Assembly: GCA_964434585.1 (NCBI GenBank)
Contig: CAYSVN010000037.1
Location: 1 to 11,501, forward strand
Direction: 5' to 3'
Length of the DNA: 11,501 nt
DNA from: CAYSVN01 sp964434585
GTDB taxonomy: Bacteria; Patescibacteriota; Gracilibacteria; Peribacterales; Peribacteraceae
Under the pieces are notes generated by a model, which made no database searches, was not told the origin of the DNA, and saw only the letters and a list, made by a program, of their open reading frames with translations. Within the stretch, counting starts at the first letter, position 1; each line of letters starts with the position of its first letter. Positions 6,078 through 11,501 of this stretch are shown here, piece by piece. A program made the translations under genes and the position numbers.

Positions 6078-6791
6078 TTACTCATAATGACAAATCGTCC
6101 TGAGTTCATCGCCTTGTGCATACCGATAATCTGATACAGCTGTAACTTGCTTAAGAACTGGCACTTTAAGTGGACGATTATTTTTTTTATGAATCATTAC
6201 CACTTGGTTAAAAGCGTTATGCTCACCTTTTTTCCCTTCTGAATATATTTCTTTCTCGCCGTATTCGAGTATTGATAGTTCATCTTCATCTGAAAGTTGT
6301 GAGTATAATTTAGATAAAGGCGGCTGCATACCATCTCTTGGTAACCCAAGATCTGTTTGGATTACAGCCTTTCCTCCAACTTTTAATACTCTATGAATTT
6401 CTTGTAATGCTAAAAGCTTGTTGTAAAAATACATGTAAGAGCAATAAGAATAACAAATATCAAACATGTTTGATCTAAATTCATCTCTCATGTCATGACA
6501 ATCAATTCTCTTTAATGTTTTTTCAGGTGTATTAAAATTATAACCCATACTCCAAATATCAACACCATAACCTGTACAGTTAAACTGCTCACATACGCCT
6601 TGTAATGCTAATCCATATGCACAGCCAATGTCTAAAATAACATTACCTGGTTGTATTGTTTTTTTCAGCCCTGTTGCCTCAAAAAATCGATTTAGCTCAT
6701 CGGAATTATGTTTTTTTACACCATAACTTCGCTGTCTGGTCATATGTCCTTTTATTACCCTGTTTTCTTGATCAGACTTTGATATTTCCAT
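6078..6791 (-). CDS. SAM-dependent methyltransferase (class I)
   Basis: A class I Rossmann-fold methyltransferase using S-adenosylmethionine. Motif I is VILDIGCAYG at 51-60. The acidic residue that binds the ribose is Asp78 in GYGVDIW. The motif IV-like strand FDICYSYCSYMYF is at 110-122, followed by the post-motif helix and strand IHRVLKVGGKAVIQTD at 122-137, the layout of Methyltransf_11/25 small-molecule enzymes. The C-terminal 100 residues carry no further known domain. The substrate is unknown. The 237-residue gene stands alone with its own promoter, divergent from the surface protein and convergent with the kinase operon. Being a single gene with a different orientation, it may be an accessory gene, but I see no mobile-element borders. 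Confidence 0.85.
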   Translation of the reverse strand: MEISKSDQENRVIKGHMTRQRSYGVKKHNSDELNRFFEATGLKKTIQPGNVILDIGCAYGLALQGVCEQFNCTGYGVDIWSMGYNFNTPEKTLKRIDCHDMRDEFRSNMFDICYSYCSYMYFYNKLLALQEIHRVLKVGGKAVIQTDLGLPRDGMQPPLSKLYSQLSDEDELSILEYGEKEIYSEGKKGEHNAFNQVVMIHKKNNRPLKVPVLKQVTAVSDYRYAQGDELRTICHYE

Positions 6792-6799
6792 AGTTGATA

Positions 6800-6827
6800 A
6801 CTATACATTTTTTGTTAAAACATTCAA
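6800..6827 (-). promoter_or_regulatory. Methyltransferase promoter
   Basis: On the minus strand TTGAAT (6822-6827) serves as -35 and TATAGT (6800-6805) as -10, with a 16-base spacer. The -10 box ends 8 bases before the ATG at 6791, implying a leaderless transcript. A 9-base inverted repeat (AGTTGATAA at 6792-6800, TTATCAACT at 6855-6863) flanks this promoter. Confidence 0.55.
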
Positions 6828-6891
6828 GTATTACCAAACCATTATTACAAATAATTATCAACTTAACATCTCGGCTAAAAGACTGGTTTTC

Positions 6892-6900
6892 TGCTATAAT
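6892..6900 (+). promoter_or_regulatory. Surface protein promoter, extended -10
   Basis: TGCTATAAT is a perfect extended -10 box ending 10 bases before the ATG at 6911. No -35 match is evident at 17 bases. An out-of-frame ATG at 6904 lies in between. The expected start site is near 6907, so the leader is only a few bases. Confidence 0.6.
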
Positions 6901-6910
6901 AATATGATTT

Positions 6911-9478
6911 ATGTTAAAAAATACAACCTACATTACTGCCGGCCTTTGTTCACTACTACTACCAATTGTTAGCTTTGGGGCTACCATTGCTGGTGATAGC
7001 AGTGTAGCTGGTTTAGGATTTGATATCTTTGTAACCGATGTCCCTGCCAACACTGAACTAGAACTACTAGTATTACCACCTTACGGAAGCGAAGTTAAAC
7101 AGACTTTTGTAAGTAATGATGCAGGTGAAGCTGGCATTGCAGTGGCTCCACTGCACACTAATAGTGCCGGTATTTATAAAATATTTATAGAAGAACAACC
7201 TGGTGTTAACTTTAGCTCGTTGGAGTTAGAGATCTTGCCTGATGTATTCTCTATTGATAACTCTAGCTTACAAATAAGCAATGAAAATGAAACATCACAG
7301 GGGACAATTTATACCATCTCTGCTATTGCACGTGATCGATTTGATAACTTACTACCCGACCGTACTATTCAATTAACATCTAGCCGTAGTACCGACACTA
7401 TTACTGCTGTTACTAACCGTACTAATGCTGCTGGCGAACAAAAATTTACCATAGAAAGTAATCAAGGCGGAAACATGACACTTAGCGCGCTTGATGCTTT
7501 AAGCAATACACAGTTTAAAAATGCGCTTACTGTTAATGTTCAAGCTAGTGCTCCTGCAGTAGTAAATCCATATGCTCAGCAACAGCCATATGGAAATTTT
7601 GTGCCGCCATACCCTTACCCAATGCCAAGCTACCCAATATATCCTTATGGCAACTATGCTCCGCCATTCCAAGCTAGTTTACTTGGGCAAACATCTACAT
7701 TAGCTGGACCTATTGATAATATTGAACTAAAAATTAATGGTAAAACTGGCCTTGTTACTGTACAAAAAGGAAACACGATTGACTCTATGACCATAACCAT
7801 GAAAGACGCTAATGGAAATACTGTTGAAGGATTCACGGGAGAAATTCAATTTGCCTCTAGTGATACCTTAGCCGACATGGCAACAGCAATTACGATGTCT
7901 CCTGCGGCACTTGGAAGCAAGCTACTAGTGCTCTGTTGTACATTTTACACAGGAGGAGAGCAATTTGTGCAGGCTAGTTACTACGATGAAGCCACTGGCA
8001 ATATTATTGAAGGCACTATTAGTATTATCGTTGAGGATCCAGAAGGTGGTACAAGTGGTAAAGGAACTATTGATATTACCTCTCATAATGATGGTGAAAC
8101 GATTGGATCTGCCAGTATTGTTATTCAAGGTGAAGTTATGCGTGATAATGGCGAACCGCTTAAAAATGGCTCATTTATTGCCAGAGGCTTAATTAATGAT
8201 GTTCCATTTTCTACTGATAGCGATGGTAAATTTAGCTTTTCTGGTGAACTAGATGCTGTAAAAACATCTCAGATAATTAGAATAGAAGCACCAGATGGAA
8301 ATGCAGTTACGAGTAGCTTAAACCTAACATTAGACTTAGATGGACCAACATTAGAAGATGTAGCTTTTTTACCTACCAGCCCGTTAACAGGCCAAGATGT
8401 TGAATTTATTGTTAAATCTGAACCTAACTTAAAAAATGTTACTGCTATTATTGGTGCATTAACCGTTACCGCTAAAGAGCAGCCAAGTTTACCTGGTACT
8501 TATAAAGGTTCATTTACCCAGCAAAAAGCTGGTACGTACCAAGTAGCAATTAGCGCAAGCGACCTTATAGGTAATACTGGTGAAATTGATGCTGAAATTA
8601 AATTTTCAACACCTGATCTGGACATTGTCAAAGACGTACGCCTAACACCTGGCGACAAACAACTAACGGTAAACTATAAAGCTAGTTCTGATACAAGGGT
8701 AAAAAAATACCAAATATACTATGGTGACGAAGAAGATGTTTTTAGTAAAAGCTTTATGACCGACGGCCTTAAAACAGAATTTGTACTTGATGACCTTATT
8801 CCTGGTAAAACATACTGGGCAACTGTTACTGCACTTTCTGATAAACTTGAAAGTGCGAGGTCAGAAGTTGTGAGTGGCTCTCCTCTTGGAACTGCACTAC
8901 AAGCTACACCTGGTCCTCAGCGTGTTGATTTAGCCTGGTTAAGCAGTGAAAACCTAGACCAATACCTTCAGCTTATTATTGAGTATGGCATTTCGGCTGA
9001 TGCACTAACAGAAACAAGTGTTGTTGCTAATGGGCAACGTGCTCACCAGCAAAAAGATTTACTGAATATTGAGTACTTCTTTACACTATCTGGCTTAAAT
9101 GAAGATGGCACAAAAACACTACTTGCTTCTAGTAGCGCTACTCCCCTAGCGATTGCTGGCGTACCAGTTGGAGTATCTGACCCTATCCCCAACGTTGGAA
9201 CTATTGAAGTTGGTGGACCCACTATTACACCCAAGCCTGTTGCCCCAACACCTACTACCCCAGTAGAAGGTGGCGAGAATCTTCATGCTGCACCAGGTAC
9301 CGTAAGTAGTGGTAGTGATATCATGTGGTGGCTCTACCTTGTTATTGCTCTAGCGGTATTACCGCTAACATTTTGGAGGCTTTCGCTTACTGCTCAACAA
9401 GTAAAAACAGAGCGTTTTACAAATAACATGGATCGTAAATACGCACAAGAAAAAGCTAACGTCGTACGATTAGGCTAG
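6911..9478 (+). CDS. Secreted multi-domain Ig/FN3 surface protein with C-terminal membrane anchor
   Basis: An 855-residue exported protein. Residues 1-24 form a Sec signal peptide (MLKNTTYITAGLCSLLLPIV), cleaved near SFG/AT. Ig-like beta sandwiches follow at about 25-109 and 110-215; the second has the Big_1 (invasin-type) pattern ARDRFDNLLPDRTI...NAAGEQKFTI. A Pro/Tyr-rich linker is at 219-254. More Ig-like domains lie at about 262-375, 383-475 and 476-565, then two fibronectin III-like domains at about 570-655 and 660-745. A Pro/Thr stalk at 767-791 leads to one transmembrane helix at about 806-822 (WWLYLVIALAVLPLTFW) and a basic 33-residue cytoplasmic tail. No LPxTG motif or enzyme domain is seen. 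It probably holds a rod on the cell surface for adhesion or partner contact. The gene is transcribed alone. Confidence 0.85.
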   Translation: MLKNTTYITAGLCSLLLPIVSFGATIAGDSSVAGLGFDIFVTDVPANTELELLVLPPYGSEVKQTFVSNDAGEAGIAVAPLHTNSAGIYKIFIEEQPGVNFSSLELEILPDVFSIDNSSLQISNENETSQGTIYTISAIARDRFDNLLPDRTIQLTSSRSTDTITAVTNRTNAAGEQKFTIESNQGGNMTLSALDALSNTQFKNALTVNVQASAPAVVNPYAQQQPYGNFVPPYPYPMPSYPIYPYGNYAPPFQASLLGQTSTLAGPIDNIELKINGKTGLVTVQKGNTIDSMTITMKDANGNTVEGFTGEIQFASSDTLADMATAITMSPAALGSKLLVLCCTFYTGGEQFVQASYYDEATGNIIEGTISIIVEDPEGGTSGKGTIDITSHNDGETIGSASIVIQGEVMRDNGEPLKNGSFIARGLINDVPFSTDSDGKFSFSGELDAVKTSQIIRIEAPDGNAVTSSLNLTLDLDGPTLEDVAFLPTSPLTGQDVEFIVKSEPNLKNVTAIIGALTVTAKEQPSLPGTYKGSFTQQKAGTYQVAISASDLIGNTGEIDAEIKFSTPDLDIVKDVRLTPGDKQLTVNYKASSDTRVKKYQIYYGDEEDVFSKSFMTDGLKTEFVLDDLIPGKTYWATVTALSDKLESARSEVVSGSPLGTALQATPGPQRVDLAWLSSENLDQYLQLIIEYGISADALTETSVVANGQRAHQQKDLLNIEYFFTLSGLNEDGTKTLLASSSATPLAIAGVPVGVSDPIPNVGTIEVGGPTITPKPVAPTPTTPVEGGENLHAAPGTVSSGSDIMWWLYLVIALAVLPLTFWRLSLTAQQVKTERFTNNMDRKYAQEKANVVRLG

Positions 9479-9491
9479 CAATATTAAAATT

Positions 9492-9716
9492 TTAGTCTTT
9501 TTTAATCTTTGCACTTTGCTCCATACGCTTACGGAAACGATCTACACGTCCGCCAGAGCTTAGTTTTTGTTCTTTACCGGTGTATACCCAGTGACACTGA
9601 CTACAGCGCTCTACACTTACCTCTTCTACTGTACTAGGAATAGTGAACTTTGTTGCACAACTAGCACAAGTGGCTGTTGCTTTGGCGTGAATTGTTGGGT
9701 GAATACCGTCTTTCAT
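9492..9716 (-). CDS. rpmE: Ribosomal protein bL31, zinc-binding form
   Basis: A component of the large ribosomal subunit located at the central protuberance, bridging to the small subunit. The start MKDGIHPTIH and the block YTGKEQKLSSGGRVDRFRKR are diagnostic. Two Cys pairs (C17/C20 and C38/C41) mark the zinc-binding (C+) form. At 74 residues it is slightly extended at the C-terminus with a Lys/Glu-rich tail. Its stop codon is 13 bases from the stop of the convergent surface protein gene. The -10 box TACAAT on the minus strand ends 9 bases before the ATG. Confidence 0.95.
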   Translation of the reverse strand: MKDGIHPTIHAKATATCASCATKFTIPSTVEEVSVERCSQCHWVYTGKEQKLSSGGRVDRFRKRMEQSAKIKKD

Positions 9717-9725
9717 AGTTGGGAT

Positions 9726-9753
9726 ATTGTAATCGTATTTTTTGGTAAAGCAA
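9726..9753 (-). promoter_or_regulatory. rpmE promoter
   Basis: On the minus strand TTGCTT (9748-9753) and TACAAT (9726-9731) are separated by 16 bases. The -10 box ends 9 bases before the ATG at 9716 and no Shine-Dalgarno is visible, matching the near-leaderless pattern of the other genes. Confidence 0.45.
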
Positions 9754-9779
9754 GAGCTTTTTTACACTTTTAAAGCATT

Positions 9780-9878
9780 AAAGGTTGCAGAGGTTGCAGA
9801 GGTGTAAAAGGTTTTCTATGCTATCTATAGCTTCAAACCTCTTAAACTTCTGCCACATCTTTCCCTTCTGCAACCTTT
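9780..9878. repeat. Long two-tier inverted repeat upstream of tatD
   Basis: The outer arms AAAGGTTGCAGA (9780-9791) and TCTGCAACCTTT (9867-9878) pair perfectly over 12 bp. Inner arms at 9796-9814 and 9835-9853 pair over 19 positions with two mismatches and a wobble. The apex holds a small perfect palindrome GCTATCTATAGC (9820-9831). The left side also has a tandem aggttgcag repeat (9782-9799). The right outer arm runs into the TTG start codon of tatD. Confidence 0.65.
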
Positions 9879-10635
9879 GATAGATTCTCACTGCCATTTA
9901 ACCGCCAAACAATTTAACGAAGATCGCCACGAAACAATTATGCGAGCACTAGAATCTGGTGTTACAACCATGGTCTGCATTGGAGACACTTTTAAAAGCG
10001 CAGAAGATGCACAACGACTATCTAAAAAATATTCGGAAATTTATTTTACTGCTGGTATTCACCCGCATCATGCAGAAGACTGGATTGAATCCTCAGCCAA
10101 TACTCTTAAAAAATATGCATCCGACCCACGTTGTAAAGCGATAGGGGAAATTGGGCTCGACTACTTTTACATGCATCAGCCTAAAAATGTCCAAATTGAA
10201 GCCTGTAAGGCTCAGATGCTACTTGCGCAAGAATTAGGACTACCAATTGTTTTACATTGCAGAGAGGCCGTTACAGACCTTTCTAAACTTATTGCAGAAA
10301 CTAATACTATACATGGTGTCATTCACTGCTGCAGTGAGCCTTGGGCTGACGTTACTCCACTGGTAGAGCGGGGGCTACATTTATCGTTTACAGGCATTGC
10401 TACTTTTCCTAAAAGTGATGTAATTCGCGATACCATTAAACAGTGTCCGCTTGATAGAATGATGATTGAAACTGACTCCCCCTACCTGGCGCCTGTGCCA
10501 TATAGAGGCAAGCGTAACGAACCTGCTTACGTGGTAGAAGTTGCGAAGTGTCTAGCGGAGGTTAAAGGATTATCATTGGAAGATGTGATTACCTTGACGA
10601 CGGAGAATGCAGAGAGGTTTTTTAACTTGAAGTAG
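9877..10635 (+). CDS. tatD: TatD-family metal-dependent deoxyribonuclease
   Basis: A TIM-barrel hydrolase of the TatD family, which act as metal-dependent DNases in DNA repair and turnover. The metal ligands expected for the family are all present: H5 and H7 (DSHCH), E91 (AIGEIGLDYF), H127 (VLHCREA), H150 (GVIHC) and D200 (IETDSPYL). The 252-residue length is normal. The start is TTG at 9877: the essential IDSHCH motif begins at the next codon, and the first downstream ATG (9939) would delete it. No Shine-Dalgarno is seen and the start lies at the foot of a long hairpin, so expression may be low or structure-dependent. The last 14 bases overlap the convergent four-helix-bundle gene. Confidence 0.93.
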   Translation: MIDSHCHLTAKQFNEDRHETIMRALESGVTTMVCIGDTFKSAEDAQRLSKKYSEIYFTAGIHPHHAEDWIESSANTLKKYASDPRCKAIGEIGLDYFYMHQPKNVQIEACKAQMLLAQELGLPIVLHCREAVTDLSKLIAETNTIHGVIHCCSEPWADVTPLVERGLHLSFTGIATFPKSDVIRDTIKQCPLDRMMIETDSPYLAPVPYRGKRNEPAYVVEVAKCLAEVKGLSLEDVITLTTENAERFFNLK

Positions 10636-11029
10636 AAGAGGAAGAAAAAGAAGAAGGTGTAGAAAAAGATTTTTGTTGAATAGATGACTTTCGGAGCCTT
10701 GTCAGTAAGTAGCTTGTTTTTTTTAGTTGATTTTCAATTTTATCAAATATTTTTACAGGTAGGTATTGTAAGTCTTTCGATAATACTAACTGGTAATGTA
10801 GTTCTTCTATTGATGCGCAAGCAATTGTATAGAATCTACACTTTTCTGCTTTACTTGTTCTACCTACCCCTTCTGCAATATTACTTGTTACGCTCATTGC
10901 CGAGCGCCTCATCTGTGAAGTGAGTCCATATTTTTCATCCGAAGGAAATAATTTACTTTCCTTATAAGTCATCAAGCATAGCTGATGTGCTTCTTGCCAG
11001 GTTATTAGTTTTTCGTAAGGACGTTTCAT
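10622..11029 (-). CDS. Four-helix-bundle protein (23S rRNA-IVP family)
   Basis: A 135-residue helical protein. The N-terminal text (LITWQEAHQLCLMTYKES), the central RRSAMSVTSNIAEGVGR block and the YxxxAxxSIEEL-type helix (FYTIACASIEELHYQLVLSK) are characteristic of the family named after proteins encoded in 23S rRNA intervening sequences (TIGR02436). Relatives form oligomeric bundles and are distantly linked to the Avd protein of diversity-generating retroelements; the cellular role is unknown. Residues 121-135 are an unusual Ser/Thr/Pro tail produced by a GAA-rich stretch on the other strand, and the gene runs 14 bases into the end of tatD. Possible -10 boxes lie at 11047-11058. Confidence 0.88.
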   Translation of the reverse strand: MKRPYEKLITWQEAHQLCLMTYKESKLFPSDEKYGLTSQMRRSAMSVTSNIAEGVGRTSKAEKCRFYTIACASIEELHYQLVLSKDLQYLPVKIFDKIENQLKKTSYLLTRLRKSSIQQKSFSTPSSFSSSSTSS

Positions 11030-11046
11030 AAGAGATGAATACTATC

Positions 11047-11058
11047 ACTATAATTATA
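11047..11058 (-). promoter_or_regulatory. Possible -10 region of the four-helix-bundle gene
   Basis: On the minus strand TATAAT (11053-11058) and TATAGT (11047-11052) lie end to end, 17 bases or more from the ATG at 11029. The region is very A/T-rich, so chance matches are likely, and no -35 box stands out. Confidence 0.3.
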
Positions 11059-11123
11059 ATTATGCAAATTTAACTGCTCAAACCTTTTATACACCTGCAA
11101 TCCCTGAAACATTTTCAATGTTT

Positions 11124-11149
11124 AAAAAAATACCGCCTTACGGCAGTAT
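11124..11149 (-). terminator. Rho-independent terminator of the 86-residue protein gene
   Basis: On the minus strand the RNA reads AUACUGCC-GUAA-GGCGGUAU, an 8-bp stem with one U-G wobble and a GNRA-type tetraloop (11130-11149), directly followed by a run of U (11124-11130 as A on the plus strand). It lies about 30 bases past the stop of the 86-residue gene. On the plus strand the same stem would have a C-A mismatch, so it is oriented to the minus strand. A further perfect AAACATT/AATGTTT hairpin (about 11108-11124) lies beyond it. Confidence 0.8.
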
Positions 11150-11179
11150 CTTTTTACTTCTTTCAATCTTTTCCAGTAA

Positions 11180-11440
11180 TTAGGCCTTCACTTTTGTCTT
11201 CGCTCTCAGCTGTTTAACTTTTGTTTTGGTTTCGTTCATAATAGCTACCAGTTCTTCGTACACATCGTCTCCACCTAATAGTGCCTTATCCGCTTCCATA
11301 AGCAGGGTAGAAAAATTCTTTAGTTTTTGCTTAGCTTCTTTAAGATCATTTTTCCCACAACGACTTTTTTCTAGGAATGCAATTAAGTCTAATTGCAGAG
11401 TGTATAGATCGTAAACGACGGGTAATCCTTTTGTAGTCAT
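11180..11440 (-). CDS. Small helical protein, possibly Avd-like
   Basis: An 86-residue Lys/Leu-rich, all-helical protein with no signal peptide or membrane segment. I do not recognise it firmly. Its first half (LPVVYDLYTLQLDLIAFLEK followed by KNDLKEAKQKLKNFSTLLMEA) resembles in rhythm the N-terminal helices of Avd-type four-helix-bundle proteins, which usually start with LPV..K.YD and an HLEKFPR-like segment, but it is shorter than the usual 110-130 residues and the FTLG-type block is missing. The C-terminus is basic (KTKVKQLRAKTKVKA). It has a good promoter (11471-11499) and terminator (11124-11149) of its own, which supports a real, separately expressed gene. No reverse transcriptase or template repeat is visible in the window. 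Confidence 0.7.
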   Translation of the reverse strand: MTTKGLPVVYDLYTLQLDLIAFLEKSRCGKNDLKEAKQKLKNFSTLLMEADKALLGGDDVYEELVAIMNETKTKVKQLRAKTKVKA

Positions 11441-11470
11441 AATGTTTATTTGTAGTAACTAAATCAGATT

Positions 11471-11499
11471 AGTATAGCAAATCTTGCAAAAAATTGCAA
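11471..11499 (-). promoter_or_regulatory. Promoter of the 86-residue protein gene
   Basis: On the minus strand TTGCAA (11494-11499) and TATACT (11471-11476) are spaced by exactly 17 bases, and TGC precedes the -10 box (extended -10). The leader is about 24-28 bases, longer than for other genes here, and lacks a Shine-Dalgarno. A second TTGCAA lies 10 bases inside the spacer. Confidence 0.65.
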
Positions 11500-11501
11500 A
11501 T

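Noticed and set aside
7654..9234. Open frames of 60-75 codons on other frames within the surface protein gene
   Set aside because: They overlap a clearly coding frame with signal peptide and domains, and their translations show no recognisable domain; they are shadows.
6078..9478. Methyltransferase plus surface protein as a mobile or defence island
   Set aside because: No integrase, transposase, tRNA-linked attachment site, terminal repeats or restriction/defence partner genes are present; the methyltransferase motifs fit small-molecule enzymes, not a DNA methylase (no DPPY or PCQ motif).
9485..9494. TAAAATTTTA palindrome between the surface protein and rpmE stops as a bidirectional terminator
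   Set aside because: It is a pure A/T palindrome with no loop and no GC stem, too weak to support.
9747..9763. AAAGC-AAGA-GCTTT-TTT hairpin as a plus-strand terminator
   Set aside because: The stem is only 5 bp, it overlaps the rpmE -35 region, and the nearest plus-strand gene ends about 270 bases upstream with rpmE in between.
10684..10923. Plus-strand open frame of 79 codons opposite the four-helix-bundle gene
   Set aside because: It lies antisense to a recognised family, and its hydrophobic text is the expected shadow of a helical Lys/Glu-rich gene.
11481..11500. ttgcaaaaaattgcaaa direct repeat at the right edge as a CRISPR or iteron start
   Set aside because: Only two short A/T-rich units are seen, and they coincide with the -35 region of a good promoter.

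Overview
The window looks like a piece of a moderately AT-rich bacterial chromosome, most likely from the Candidate Phyla Radiation (Patescibacteria). This is inferred from four things: a short prolyl-tRNA synthetase with no editing insertion, a small four-helix-bundle (23S-IVP type) protein, intergenic TTCGGC..GCTC and CCTGCC-type repeats of the kind common in those genomes, and a lack of Shine-Dalgarno sequences with promoters sitting almost on the start codons. No rRNA, tRNA, CRISPR array, phage or insertion sequence was recognised, and the exact lineage cannot be told from sequence alone.

Layout. Positions 1-307 hold no confident gene but are rich in inverted and REP-like repeats. proS (308-1561) and lexA (1655-2275) follow on the plus strand; lexA has its own well-formed promoter with a palindrome, a probable LexA operator, lodged between the -35 and -10 boxes. 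Next is a minus-strand pair transcribed from 4222 down to 2391: a membrane-anchored TPR protein and a PAP2 lipid phosphatase whose stop and start codons overlap as TAATG. A plus-strand pair comes next: a PfkB-family sugar/nucleoside kinase (4378-5364) and a 202-residue protein of unknown function with an internal duplication (5380-5988), ending at a terminator. A minus-strand SAM methyltransferase (6078-6791) is divergent from a large 855-residue secreted, C-terminally anchored surface protein made of Ig-like and fibronectin III-like domains (6911-9478).

The right end carries ribosomal protein bL31 (rpmE, minus), a TatD-family nuclease (plus, TTG start next to a long hairpin), a four-helix-bundle protein (minus) that overlaps the tatD 3' end, and an 86-residue helical protein (minus) with a clear promoter and a rho-independent terminator.

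Functionally the window mixes housekeeping genes (translation: proS, rpmE; DNA damage response and repair: lexA, tatD; salvage or sugar phosphorylation: pfkB-like) with envelope functions (PAP2, TPR, surface protein). There is no sign of one large dedicated system. The points most worth following are the surface protein, the duplicated-domain protein of unknown function, the LexA operator, the leaderless promoter pattern, and the two neighbouring small helical-bundle genes.
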